A DNA stretch of 64,000 nt, taken from Pseudoclavibacter sp. 13-3 (GTDB lineage Bacteria > Actinomycetota > Actinomycetes > Actinomycetales > Microbacteriaceae). Below the pieces are notes generated by a model. It had not been told where the DNA came from. It saw only the letters and a program-made list of their open reading frames with translations, and did not search any database. The translations under genes and the position numbers were made by a program. The stretch spans positions 62,001-126,000 of the forward strand of contig NZ_JAJOZT010000005.1 in assembly GCF_021168475.1 (NCBI RefSeq). Direction: 5' to 3'. The stretch's first letter is position 1, and each line of letters begins with the position of its first letter. Shown in pieces: positions 44,901-52,906 of the stretch.

Positions 44901-47123
44901 GTGACGCATCCGGATGCCGTGGTCGCCTACGACCCCGACGACCCGTATCTGGTGGTCGCCGCCGACAAGGGCACCGCCCGGTTCTCAGACACCGCCAACG
45001 AGATTGCCATCGCCGACGGGTTCTGGCTGCAGGACGCCTTCGCGTCGGGTGGTTCGCACGGCTACGATCACAAGGCCATGGGCATCACCGCCCGCGGAGC
45101 TTGGACCTCGGTCGAGCGGCACTTCCGCGAGCTCGGCGTCGACGTCGCGACCGACCCGTTCACCGCGGTCGGCATCGGAGACATGTCCGGCGACGTCTTC
45201 GGCAACGGGCTGCTGCGCAGCCGCAGCATCCGCCTCATCGCCGCGTTCGACCACCGCGACATCTTCCTCGATCCGCACCCTGACGCCGAGGCCGCCTGGA
45301 ATGAGCGTCTGCGCCTGTATGAGAAGCCCGGCTCGTCGTGGGCCGACTACCGCCCCGAGCTGATCAGCGAGGGCGGCGGAGTCTTCTCGCGGGCGTCGAA
45401 GGCGGTGCCGATCTCCCCAGAGGTCGCTGCAGTGCTGGGCCTCGACCGCGATGGCGGAGCCCCGGCCGCGCTCACGCCGAACGAGCTGATCAAGGCCGTG
45501 CTCACCGCACCGGCCGACCTGCTCTACAACGGCGGGATCGGCACCTATGTCAAGGGCAGCGGCGAATCCGACGCCGAGATCGGCGACCGGGCCAACGACG
45601 CGATCCGCGTCGACGGGCGCGACCTGCGCGTGCGGGTGGTCGGCGAGGGCGGCAACCTGGGGTTCAGCCAGGCCGGGCGCGTCGAGGCGGCCGAGCACGG
45701 CATCCGTCTGAACACCGACGCCATCGACAATTCAGCCGGCGTCGACACCTCAGACCGCGAGGTGAACCTCAAGATTCTGCTCGCCTCGCCACAGGCCGAC
45801 GGCCACGTGCTCACCTTCGACGAGCGCAACGAGCTGCTCGCCTCGATGACCGACGAGGTCGCGCATCTCGTGCTCACCGACAACTACCGGCAGAACCGCG
45901 CCCTGGGCCTCGAGCGCGATCGCAGCGAGCTGATGCCTTCGTACCAGCGACTGATCGCTGAGTGGGAAGCCGACGGCGTGCTCGACCGGGCGCTCGAGCA
46001 CCTGCCCGAAGACGGCGAGTTCGACCGTCGCATCGCCGCAGGCGAGGGGCTGACCTCGCCCGAGCTCGCGATCGTGCTCTCGTACGCCAAGATCACGCTG
46101 AAGCATGCGATTCTCGAATCAGACGTGCCCGACGAATCGTGGACCGACCAGCTGCTGCGCGAGTACTTTCCGCCCGAGGTGGTCACGCGCTACGGTGAGG
46201 CGCTCGAGCGGCATCCTCTGGCGCGCGAGATCAAGGCTACGACGCTGGCCAACGACATCGTCGACCACGGCGGTGTGCAGTTCGTCTTCAGCGTGATCGA
46301 AGAGACCAGCGACGACCCGGCGCAGGTCGTGCGGGCGTGGGCGGTCATTCGTGAGGCGTTCGACGTCGACACCGTCTTCGGCGACATCGCGACCACCGAC
46401 AACGCCGTGTCGACCGACACGCAGGACGACATCCTGATCCGCTTCAAACGCGCGCTCGGCCGCGGCGTGCGACTGCTGCTCGAGACGCACAGCGAGCAGC
46501 TCGACGTGCCCCGACTGCGCGAGCGCTACGTGCGGCCACTGGCTCGGCTGCGCAGCGAGCTGCCCGCTCTGCATCACGGCGATCACGAGCAGCGCACCGT
46601 GGCGCGTCTGGTCGAGGCCGGGGTGTCAGACGCCGTCGCCGAGCGCAGCGCGTTCGCTCTCGAAGAGGTGCATCTCATCGGTGTGGTCGACCTGGTCGAC
46701 GACGCGCAGGCCACGGCCTCATCGGCGGATGTCCCGGTTGCGCCCGATACCTCGGATGCGGCGCTCGAGCATGCGGCGGCGGTCGAGTTCCTGGCGTTGC
46801 GCCGGTACCACCTCGAACAGCTGCTGCAGCTGGTCAGCCGTCTGCCGCGGCACGACCTGTGGCAGACGCTCGCGCGTTCGTCGCTGCGCCAAGACGTCTA
46901 CGCGGTGCTGCGCCAGATCACGGGCAGCGCCCTGCAGACCGTCGAGGCCTCAGCGCGCGGCGACCAGCGCGACACCGCCGCGGCTCGGCTCGATGCGTGG
47001 GAGACACAGCATGCCGGCGCCATCGACCGGGTGCGGGCGTTGGCGAACCGCCTCGCCGAGGCGCCCACCGGCGACGCCTCGCCGCTCGTGGTCGCACTGC
47101 GGCTGCTGCGCACCGTGCTGTGA
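41943..47123 (+). CDS. gdh: Large NAD-specific glutamate dehydrogenase (GDH-180 type)
   Basis: A 1726-residue enzyme of the 180-kDa class (catabolic L-glutamate oxidation to 2-oxoglutarate with NAD). The N-terminal half is regulatory (ACT-like and helical motifs; ALLIVTPDKPFIVDSLLAELG), and the central catalytic domain has PTGAKGGFYPKRLPDP, DMSGDVFGNGLL, AAFDHRDIFLDP, GGIGTYVKG and EGGNLGFSQAGR; the C-terminal third is helical. A Ser/Ala/Lys-rich insertion of about 25 residues (near 305-330) is the only low-complexity part. Start: GTG at 41943 after AGGAGG with 5-base spacing. In relatives this enzyme is activated by amino acids and tied to nitrogen recycling. Confidence 0.95.
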   Translation: MNGEATTIPARADEEAQGTGPEARDTVLAEARTVLTQSPSSAPSLASVNDLADLLTRYTRALGDQDVISIGGALLAEVVEDHLALASTRAHGQSLVRFTGPAAPDSDGQLSGALLIVTPDKPFIVDSLLAELGRQQIDVHAVVHPTFVVTRDRDGRVVSVISPPTAAARTESFALPQPGHEVTVESWVYVSTELIAHDDVRRALVQATEKVMADVTLVNDDWPLMRAQAQRISAELRAAPPLGLEERSAQASRFLEWLDDDNFTFFGYQEYDLVTVDGDDALQRVAGTGLGLFRHSGPAKAPESSSSSSTAPKSSAAAPKPLLRKNLEKARERDVLIITKANSRSTVHRDAFLDYVGVKRFDAFGRVDGERRFLGLFTLASYTQSVLSIPVVAEKVQSVLERSGFRPDSHNGRDVLALLETYPRDELFQADTETLRRNVLILRQVAERRRSWVFLRTDPYERFVTALVYLPRDAFNTQVRLGISDLLQQTYHAAYVEHESRMSDSALARLYFVARLKPGELLPDADIDALHARIIELTRTWHDQLAELVAAQSGQIAAASVARQLRQAFPDSYREAFTPAEALADLPHLAAVSSPEAALTGMLGAVGAPVTAGPADAAVETASTTSVFEAEGVVRTPAPSAVAHADRLSLRLYRDVDGEAHVKVFHDEPIALAEVLPIFTNLGVEVVNEHPFVVQAGSGRSPVYVHDYGVRAADTLDTLAADFAEAFAAAWLGWVESDPLDRLVTTTRATWREVSVLRAYVRYLRQIGLAYSTTFIAETLVDHADITLALVELFEQSFDPAVDGTIDERRVRVLAIQADIEQALTKITSLDTDTVLRRLAEAVIATVRTSAYQFAADGSPKPQITFKIEPRRISGVPQPVPLFELWVYSPEVEGVHLRFGQVARGGLRWSDRREDFRTEVLGLVKAQVVKNAVIVPTGAKGGFYPKRLPDPNVDRGAWMAAGEDAYRLFVSGMLDVTDNRDLAAGTVTHPDAVVAYDPDDPYLVVAADKGTARFSDTANEIAIADGFWLQDAFASGGSHGYDHKAMGITARGAWTSVERHFRELGVDVATDPFTAVGIGDMSGDVFGNGLLRSRSIRLIAAFDHRDIFLDPHPDAEAAWNERLRLYEKPGSSWADYRPELISEGGGVFSRASKAVPISPEVAAVLGLDRDGGAPAALTPNELIKAVLTAPADLLYNGGIGTYVKGSGESDAEIGDRANDAIRVDGRDLRVRVVGEGGNLGFSQAGRVEAAEHGIRLNTDAIDNSAGVDTSDREVNLKILLASPQADGHVLTFDERNELLASMTDEVAHLVLTDNYRQNRALGLERDRSELMPSYQRLIAEWEADGVLDRALEHLPEDGEFDRRIAAGEGLTSPELAIVLSYAKITLKHAILESDVPDESWTDQLLREYFPPEVVTRYGEALERHPLAREIKATTLANDIVDHGGVQFVFSVIEETSDDPAQVVRAWAVIREAFDVDTVFGDIATTDNAVSTDTQDDILIRFKRALGRGVRLLLETHSEQLDVPRLRERYVRPLARLRSELPALHHGDHEQRTVARLVEAGVSDAVAERSAFALEEVHLIGVVDLVDDAQATASSADVPVAPDTSDAALEHAAAVEFLALRRYHLEQLLQLVSRLPRHDLWQTLARSSLRQDVYAVLRQITGSALQTVEASARGDQRDTAAARLDAWETQHAGAIDRVRALANRLAEAPTGDASPLVVALRLLRTVL

Positions 47124-47145
47124 TCTGAAGGGGCTGGGCGACGGC

Positions 47146-47940
47146 TCACACCGTCACGAGGTAGATCGCCACGGCGTGGCATGCGAAGGCCAAGACGGTG
47201 AATGAGTGGAACACCTCGTGGAACCCGAACACCTTCGGAGACGGGTTCGGCTTCTTCAGCGCATAGACCACGGCCCCGATGCTGTACAGCAGGCCGCCCA
47301 CGATCACCAGAATCATCGTGGCCGGGTTCGCGCGATAGAACGCCGGCAGGTACATGACCGCGCCCCAGCCCATCAGCAGATAGATCACCACGTACAGCCA
47401 GCGGGGCGCACCGATCCAGAACACCCTGAAGAGGATGCCGGCGAACGCCGCACTCCAGGCGATCAGCAGCAGTGCTCTCGCCTGACCAGGCGGCAGCGTC
47501 ATCGTGGCGAGCGGCGTGTACGTGCCCGCGATCAGCAGCAGGATGTTGGAGTGATCGATGCGTTTGAGCACCAGCTTCACTCGCGGGCCCCAGTTGAAGA
47601 TGTGGTAGACCGCCGAGTTGCCGAAGAGCAGGATCGACGAGGCCATGTAGACGGCGCAGGCCAGCTTCGGCCAGAGTCCGTGCGCCAGGGTGATCAGCAC
47701 GATGCCGCTGGCCAGCGCCAGCGGAAAGCTCACCGCGTGCAGCCACCCGCGCAGCATCGGCTTGTCGCCGCGGATCTCACGGGTGACCTCGGTGATCGGA
47801 AGATGCGGCAGCTTCGGCTCCTCAGCCTGAACAGCACGCTCGACGTCCTGCTCAGAGCCGTTGACGGCAGCACACTGCACCGACCGGGCGTCGGCTGAGT
47901 CCGCTGGCGTCACGCCCTGCCGTCGTGTCTGGTCGCTCAT
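47146..47940 (-). CDS. Hemolysin III (YqfA/PAQR-like) membrane protein
   Basis: A 264-residue integral membrane protein with about seven helices in the last 200 residues. Family motifs: RGWLHAVSFPLALASG, SSILLFGNSAVYHIFNW, LKRIDHSNILLLIAGTYTP, GQARALLLIAWSAAFAGI, and FGFHEVFHSFTVLAFACHAVAI. The conserved His/Ser/Asp pattern resembles alkaline-ceramidase/PAQR metallo-hydrolases. A polar N-terminus of about 60 residues precedes. A TAAACT -10 box lies 7 bases before the ATG at 47940 (leaderless), divergent from uppS. Homologue of Rv1085c by position. Enzyme activity is not established. Confidence 0.92.
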   Translation of the reverse strand: MSDQTRRQGVTPADSADARSVQCAAVNGSEQDVERAVQAEEPKLPHLPITEVTREIRGDKPMLRGWLHAVSFPLALASGIVLITLAHGLWPKLACAVYMASSILLFGNSAVYHIFNWGPRVKLVLKRIDHSNILLLIAGTYTPLATMTLPPGQARALLLIAWSAAFAGILFRVFWIGAPRWLYVVIYLLMGWGAVMYLPAFYRANPATMILVIVGGLLYSIGAVVYALKKPNPSPKVFGFHEVFHSFTVLAFACHAVAIYLVTV

Positions 47941-48012
47941 GGGGCACAGTTTACTCGCGAGCGGATCCGCGGTCTGCCCCGTGGCCGCGCCCGATTGGGT
48001 ATCGTTGGGTGA

Positions 48013-48789
48013 GTGTCCAGTACTGCACATCGCACCCCTCTGCTGTATCGCATCTATGAGCGTCGTCTTGAGAAGCAGCTCAGGCAGCAGACGCCTCCAC
48101 AGCATGTGGCGGTGATTCTGGACGGCAACCGACGCTGGGCGCAGAAGCAGAACTCCCAGGCGGCCACCGGACACCGTGCCGGAGCCGCCGTGATCCGCGA
48201 GTTTCTGGGCTGGTGCGACGGGCTCGGCATCGGCATCGTGACGCTGTACCTGCTGTCGACCGACAACCTCAGCCACCGCGGCACCGACGAACTCACCCAG
48301 CTGATTCAGATCATCATCGATCTCACCGACGAGATCTCACGATGCAGCGACTGGCGCATTCATCATGTCGGCAGCACAGAGGGCCTGCCGCGCGAGCTGG
48401 TCGAGGCACTGCAGTCGGCCGAGGCGCGCACCGCCGACGCCGTGGGCATGCAGGTGAATCTTGCGGTCGGCTATGGCGGGCGTCGCGAGATCGTGGATGC
48501 AGTGCGCCTGGCCGCCCGAGACTGGCAGCACCGGGGGCGGTCGCTGGCACAGTTCGCCGAGAAGGTCAGCGAGAGCGAGATCGCGAGCCACCTCTACACG
48601 GGAAGTCAGCCCGACCCTGATCTGATTCTGCGCACCTCGGGCGAGCAGCGGCTGAGCGACTTTCTGCTCTGGCAGGCGGCCCACAGCGAGTTCTACTTCG
48701 CCGACGTGCTGTGGCCAGATTTTCGTCGAGTCGACTTCCTGCGCGCTCTGCGCGCCTACGCGCTGCGGCAGCGGCGATTCGGCAGCTGA
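48013..48789 (+). CDS. uppS: Isoprenyl (undecaprenyl/Z-farnesyl) diphosphate synthase
   Basis: A 258-residue cis-prenyltransferase making polyprenyl diphosphate lipid carriers for wall assembly. Conserved pieces: HVAVILDGNRRWAQ with catalytic D37 and N39/R40/R41, GHRAGAAVIREFLGW, LYLLSTDNLSHR, VNLAVGYGGRREI, LILRTSGEQRLSDFLLWQAAHSEFYF and the VLWPDF segment. Start: GTG at 48013, 7 bases after a TATCGT box (leaderless). Chain-length preference, short or long, cannot be told here; by synteny it matches the Rv1086 Z-farnesyl type. Confidence 0.93.
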   Translation: MSSTAHRTPLLYRIYERRLEKQLRQQTPPQHVAVILDGNRRWAQKQNSQAATGHRAGAAVIREFLGWCDGLGIGIVTLYLLSTDNLSHRGTDELTQLIQIIIDLTDEISRCSDWRIHHVGSTEGLPRELVEALQSAEARTADAVGMQVNLAVGYGGRREIVDAVRLAARDWQHRGRSLAQFAEKVSESEIASHLYTGSQPDPDLILRTSGEQRLSDFLLWQAAHSEFYFADVLWPDFRRVDFLRALRAYALRQRRFGS

Positions 48790-48819
48790 TCGAACGCCCG
48801 AGCGGCGGCAACCGGGCTG

Positions 48820-49230
48820 CTAGCCGCGGTTCGTGCGCTTGGCCTCGCGGCGGGCCGCCCGGGCCTCGAACTTGGCATCGCGCTCAGCGATCTGGCGCTT
48901 CTTGCGCTCGAACGGATCGAGCAACACGTCATCGTCGTCAAGGCCCTCGGGAAACTCCTGGTCGACCACGCCGTACTTCTCTGCGAGCTCGACGCGTGCC
49001 TGGCGACGGTAGCGCATGCGCCGAAGGCGCCGCACCATGTCGAAGATCAGAATCGCGATGAGCACGGCGATGACGAAGATCGCGAAGAAGGCCCCGGGGC
49101 CCGCACCGATCTGCTCCTGATCCTGCTGAGGCTGATCAGACGGCGAGGGCGAGGGGCTGGTCTCGGTCTCGGCACTCCACGCATCAGCGATCGGCAGAGC
49201 CGAAGTCACGGTTTCAGGCAGCACAGTCAT
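48820..49230 (-). CDS. Small membrane protein (mca-associated, Rv1083-like)
   Basis: About 136 residues: a Ser/Pro/Thr-rich extracytoplasmic N-terminus, one membrane helix (FFAIFVIAVLIAILIFDMV at about 48-66), then a basic, charged cytoplasmic half with RRLRRMRYRRQARVELAEKYGV and a Lys/Arg-rich tail. It has no cleavable signal. ATG at 49230 has GGAG with 4-base spacing; an alternative GTG at 49272 overlaps the mca stop by GTGA and would add 14 residues, so the pair is translationally coupled either way. Conserved beside mca in actinobacteria; function unknown. Confidence 0.8.
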   Translation of the reverse strand: MTVLPETVTSALPIADAWSAETETSPSPSPSDQPQQDQEQIGAGPGAFFAIFVIAVLIAILIFDMVRRLRRMRYRRQARVELAEKYGVVDQEFPEGLDDDDVLLDPFERKKRQIAERDAKFEARAARREAKRTNRG

Positions 49231-49268
49231 GGTCTCCAGTCTCTCACGGTTAGCGCATGCGCAAGCAG

Positions 49269-50243
49269 TCACAACGCAGTGTCAGCGGCAGCAGAAGCGT
49301 TGCGGTCGTCCGAAGCGTCTGGGGCACCGTCATCGTCCACGACTCCGGCGAAGAGGTCGTGCTCTGGAATCGCCGTCTGCACCCGCGAGTCGACCAGCTG
49401 GTAATCCTCATAGGGCCACACCCGTCGCTGCAGATCGTTGGGCAGAAAGAAGAACGGGCTGTCCGGCGCGACCTGGCTCTCATGCGAGCGCAGTGCCGCA
49501 TCCCGCGTCTCGAAGCACTCCCCGCATTCCACCTGGGTGGTGACCTTGAGCGGACGCTCGCGGAACAGCTCGGCGACTTCGCCGACCCGCGCCGCAGCTG
49601 CGCGCTCGACCGCACCATCGCCTCCATCGCACCCGCTCACCCCTCCGCCGCCGACCTCGCTGATGTCGGCGGCCATCGCCGCGTGCACCGCCTGAAAACG
49701 CTGATAGTTCTGAATGCGGTCGTAGTACAGCTTCTGCACCTGCCAGGCCGGCCCGAGATCCGGGTGCACGGTCGCATCGGCCGCGGCACGCAGCGCACGC
49801 ACGCTCACCTCATGGCAGCGGATGTGGTCGGGGTGCGGGTAGCCGCCGTTCTCGTCATACGTGATGAGCACGTGCGGGCGGATGCGACGGATCGCCCGAA
49901 TGAGCGGCTGCACCGTGAGATCGATGGGCAGGGAGGCAAAGGCGAGCGGCGGAACAGGGTCGCCCGGATCGGGCAGGCCGCTGTCACGGTAGCCGAGCCA
50001 GATATGGTCGACCCCGAGGATGTCGCGGGCGGCCGCCATCTCGGTGTGGCGCAGGCCGGCGATGTCGCGGGCGGCCCAGGCCGTGCGACGAAGACTCGGG
50101 TTGAGCACCGAGCCGCTCTCGCCGCCGGTGCAGCTGACCACGGCGACGCTGACGCCGGCCCGCACGTAGTGCGCGAATGTGGCGGCGCCCTTGCTCGACT
50201 CGTCGTCGGGATGCGCATGCACGGCCATCAGGCGAAGTGTCAC
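49269..50243 (-). CDS. mca: Mycothiol S-conjugate amidase
   Basis: A 324-residue zinc amidase that cleaves mycothiol-electrophile adducts to release the mercapturic acid for export: actinobacterial detoxification. Zn/catalytic motif HAHPDDESSKGAA (H11, D13, D14), VSCTGGESGSVLN, GYRDSGLPD, and the second His motif GGYPHPDHIRCHEVS, which separate Mca from MshB. A Gly/Asp-rich insertion of about 35 residues lies in the C-terminal half. Start: GTG at 50243 with a GAGGAGG site and 7-base spacing. Divergent from DUF4307. Supports mycothiol as the low-molecular-weight thiol of this organism. Confidence 0.95.
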   Translation of the reverse strand: MTLRLMAVHAHPDDESSKGAATFAHYVRAGVSVAVVSCTGGESGSVLNPSLRRTAWAARDIAGLRHTEMAAARDILGVDHIWLGYRDSGLPDPGDPVPPLAFASLPIDLTVQPLIRAIRRIRPHVLITYDENGGYPHPDHIRCHEVSVRALRAAADATVHPDLGPAWQVQKLYYDRIQNYQRFQAVHAAMAADISEVGGGGVSGCDGGDGAVERAAAARVGEVAELFRERPLKVTTQVECGECFETRDAALRSHESQVAPDSPFFFLPNDLQRRVWPYEDYQLVDSRVQTAIPEHDLFAGVVDDDGAPDASDDRNASAAADTAL

Positions 50244-50393
50244 TGGTGGGCCTCCTCAGCTGCGTTTGCGCACCAGGCTGCGGTGCACGTGTCTGCACCC
50301 GGACGCGCCGTCGCTCACGTGCATGAACTCCAGTGTAAATCAGTGCGGTCGGCCGCGATCGTTCCCGACGCATCCGACGGCTGCCGACACCGA

Positions 50394-50428
50394 TAGACTC
50401 GAGCGTAGTGACTATCGAGGCGAGGTGA
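50394..50428 (+). promoter_or_regulatory. DUF4307 promoter and 6-codon leaderless uORF
   Basis: TAGACT (50394-50399) precedes, by 8 bases, a GTG opening VTIEAR and a TGA at 50426. The DUF4307 ATG follows 11 bases later with an AGGTGAGGG site. The mini-ORF may be translated first and help reinitiation. Confidence 0.35.
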
Positions 50429-50438
50429 GGGTCGGCGC

Positions 50439-50840
50439 ATGAGTGCAGGCAACAGTGCGATGCTGCAGGAGCGCTACGGTCGAGCTCCCCGTCGGCTGAG
50501 TCGCCGCGGCTGGATCTGGCTCGGCTCGGTGCTCATCGTGCTCGCGATCGTGGCACTCGCCTGGTTCGCGGCCGCGCAGCCCATGGCCTCGGTGCAGGCC
50601 AAGACGACGACATCGGCGATCGACGAGCACGGCAACGCCACGGTTCGGTTCACGCTCAACGTCGCTCCCGGTGCTGCGACGCGCTGCGCGGTCGATGCCC
50701 GCGGCGAAGGCCAGAGCCAGGTCGGCTGGAAGTACGTCGACGTGCCCGCCGCCGACGTGCAGAGCCGCACCATCGAGGTCACCGTCAAGACCGTGCAGCC
50801 GGCCATGGCCGGTTCGGTCGACAGCTGCTGGATCGTCTGA
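50439..50840 (+). CDS. DUF4307 membrane protein
   Basis: A 133-residue protein with a basic N-terminus (RYGRAPRRLSRRG), one membrane helix (about 26-47) and a short extracytoplasmic beta-rich domain with CAVDARGEGQSQVGWKYVDVP in pieces and a second Cys near the end (SVDSCWIV), probably a disulfide with the first. Typical DUF4307 layout; homologue of Rv1081c. It shares the mca-greA neighbourhood. Function unknown. Confidence 0.88.
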   Translation: MSAGNSAMLQERYGRAPRRLSRRGWIWLGSVLIVLAIVALAWFAAAQPMASVQAKTTTSAIDEHGNATVRFTLNVAPGAATRCAVDARGEGQSQVGWKYVDVPAADVQSRTIEVTVKTVQPAMAGSVDSCWIV

Positions 50841-50891
50841 CCGGCTTCTCTGAGCATGCGCGCGCTGCCGCCCGTGTCAGAGGGCGGGGAG

Positions 50892-50897
50892 TACAAT
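50892..50897 (+). promoter_or_regulatory. greA -10 box
   Basis: TACAAT ends about 29 bases before the greA ATG, which also has a GAGGAG ribosome-binding site; a near-consensus promoter. Confidence 0.6.
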
Positions 50898-50925
50898 TGG
50901 CCTTTAGTCATCCGAGGAGAGTGCA

Positions 50926-51414
50926 ATGGCTGATCAGCAAGAGGGAACCTGGCTGACGCAGGAGGCATACGACCGCCTGCACGAAGAGCTCGACCACCTG
51001 CGCGGCCCCTGGCGCCGCGACATCGCGAAGCGCATCGAAGAGGCGCGCGAAGAGGGCGACCTTCGAGAGAACGGCGGCTACCACGCCGCAAAAGACGAAC
51101 AGGGCAAGTTCGAGGGGCGCATCCGCGAGCTCGAGGCGCTGCTGCACAACGCGCAGGTCGGCACCGTCGAGGTCGAAGACGGCCGCGCCGCCCGTGGCAC
51201 CGTCGTCACGGCGAAGGTCGCCGGCCGCGAGCTGCGCTTTCTGCTCGGCAACCGCGAGATCGCAAGCGGCGACATCAAGGTCTTCAGCGAAGAGAGCCCG
51301 CTGGGCGGCGCCGTCGTGCATCACAAGGCCGGAGACACCGTTTCGTACGAGGCCCCGAACGGCAAGACCATGCAGGTCGAGATCGTCTCGGTCGAGACCT
51401 ACTCAGGCGAGTAG
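50926..51414 (+). CDS. greA: Transcription elongation factor GreA
   Basis: A 162-residue GreA that inserts its coiled coil into the RNA polymerase secondary channel and promotes cleavage of backtracked RNA. The N-terminal coiled coil carries LTQEAYDRLHEELDHL and the acidic tip EGDLRENGGYHAAKDEQGK (D and E) in family position; the C-terminal FKBP-like domain ends DTVSYEAPNGK. ATG at 50926 after GAGGAG. Followed by a strong terminator shared with the convergent ilvA. Confidence 0.96.
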   Translation: MADQQEGTWLTQEAYDRLHEELDHLRGPWRRDIAKRIEEAREEGDLRENGGYHAAKDEQGKFEGRIRELEALLHNAQVGTVEVEDGRAARGTVVTAKVAGRELRFLLGNREIASGDIKVFSEESPLGGAVVHHKAGDTVSYEAPNGKTMQVEIVSVETYSGE

Positions 51415-51440
51415 GCTCACCGCTTCTCATCTGTGGCGCA

Positions 51441-51471
51441 AAGGGCGTCTGGCCTCGGCCAGACGCCCTTT
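51441..51471. terminator. Bidirectional terminator between greA and ilvA
   Basis: GGGCGTCTGGCC-TC-GGCCAGACGCCC is a 12-bp perfect stem flanked by AAA and TTT, so it can stop both convergent genes. Confidence 0.92.
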
Positions 51472-51483
51472 CTCACCTTCGCC

Positions 51484-52728
51484 TCACCGCACGATCTGCG
51501 GGTCGTACCCGATCTCGCGCAGACTGCCGAGCACCTGCTGCAGGTGCTCTTCGCCCTTGGTCTCGACTGAGATCTGCAGCTCGACCGCGCCGATGTCGAA
51601 GCCCTTGCCGTGTCGCGTGTGCAGCACCTCGACCACGTTCGCATCCTGCCCGGCGACGTGCTCTGAGATGATCTGCAGCTGGCCAGGGCGGTCGGGCAGC
51701 ATCACTGAGATGGTCGCGTAGCGCGACAGCTCGACCAGACCGTACTGAATGATCTGCTGCAGCAGCAGCGGGTCGATGTTGCCGCCCGAGGCGATCGCGA
51801 CAGTCGTTCCCTCGCTGTGCACCTTGCCCGCGAGAATCGCTGCGGGGGCCGCCGCGCCGGCTGGCTCGACGACGAGCTTCGCGCGTTCGAGCATCAGCAC
51901 GATGGCTCGCGCGATCTCTTCGTCACGCACCGTGACGATCTCGTCGACGAGGTCGCGGATGATCTCGAAGTTCAGCGTGCCCGGGCGCCCGACCGCGATG
52001 CCGTCGGCGATGCTCGGCTGCACCGGCACGGTCACGGGATGGCCCGCCTCAAGCGACGGCAGATACGAGCTGGCGCGGTCTGACTGCACGCCGACCACTC
52101 GGATGCGATGACCGAGCAGCTGCGCCTTCTGCTTCACCGCGGCGGCGACGCCCGAGATCAGGCCGCCCCCGCCGATCGGCACGACGACGGTCTCGACATC
52201 GGGTTGCTGATCGAGAATCTCAAGCCCGATCGTTCCTGCGCCGGCGATGACCTTCGGGTCGTCATACGGGGGAATGAACGTCGCACCCGTCTCGGCGCTG
52301 AACGCCTTGGCCGCTGCCAGGGTGCGGTCGAAGATGTCGCCTTCGAGCCTCACCTCGGCGCCGTAGCGGCGGGTGGCCTGCAGCTTGGGCAGCGCGACTC
52401 CGATGGGCATGAAGATGGTCGCATCGACGCCCAGCTCGCGGGCAGCCATCGCGACGCCCTGCGCGTGGTTGCCGGCCGACGCCGCGACGACGCCGTGCGC
52501 ACGCTCTTCATCGGTCAGCGACAGCAGCTTGGTGTACGCTCCGCGCACCTTGTATGCACCTGTGCGCTGCAGATTCTCGCATTTGATGAACACCTCGTGC
52601 CCGAGTTCGGCTCCCAACGCCTTCGACCGTTCGATGGGCGTGATCTTGGCGATCTGCGAGACGTTCGCGCGTGCTCGTTCGATCTCTTGCAGCGACGGCG
52701 CCGCGGCGAGTCCTATTGGTGTGGTCAT
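51484..52728 (-). CDS. ilvA: Threonine ammonia-lyase (deaminase)
   Basis: A 414-residue PLP enzyme converting L-threonine to 2-oxobutyrate and ammonia for isoleucine synthesis. PLP-Lys K60 in RTGAYKVRGAY, SAGNHAQGVA, and the phosphate-binding GGGGLISG. The C-terminal 80 residues form a single ACT domain (ISVMLPDRPGQLQIISEHVA), as in the shorter, TdcB-like or clostridial class rather than the 500-residue biosynthetic enzyme with two ACT-like modules. ATG at 52728; an 18-codon longer frame has no homology. A/G-rich upstream gives a weak GAAGAAC site. Which allosteric effector it uses is not evident. Confidence 0.95.
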   Translation of the reverse strand: MTTPIGLAAAPSLQEIERARANVSQIAKITPIERSKALGAELGHEVFIKCENLQRTGAYKVRGAYTKLLSLTDEERAHGVVAASAGNHAQGVAMAARELGVDATIFMPIGVALPKLQATRRYGAEVRLEGDIFDRTLAAAKAFSAETGATFIPPYDDPKVIAGAGTIGLEILDQQPDVETVVVPIGGGGLISGVAAAVKQKAQLLGHRIRVVGVQSDRASSYLPSLEAGHPVTVPVQPSIADGIAVGRPGTLNFEIIRDLVDEIVTVRDEEIARAIVLMLERAKLVVEPAGAAAPAAILAGKVHSEGTTVAIASGGNIDPLLLQQIIQYGLVELSRYATISVMLPDRPGQLQIISEHVAGQDANVVEVLHTRHGKGFDIGAVELQISVETKGEEHLQQVLGSLREIGYDPQIVR

Positions 52729-52906
52729 GTGGAGTTCTTCTGCTTTCGTGTGATTTCCCCGGTCACACGCGACACCGCGCACAGATGGTCAGAGCCATGC
52801 GGGCGATGCTGCGACGTTCCAAGAATACCGGCCCGGTCTGTTCAGGGGCGGGCGCAGCGGCCGACTGCGTCTGCAAGGGGGTTTGGTACGGGCTGGCGCA
52901 GGGCGC

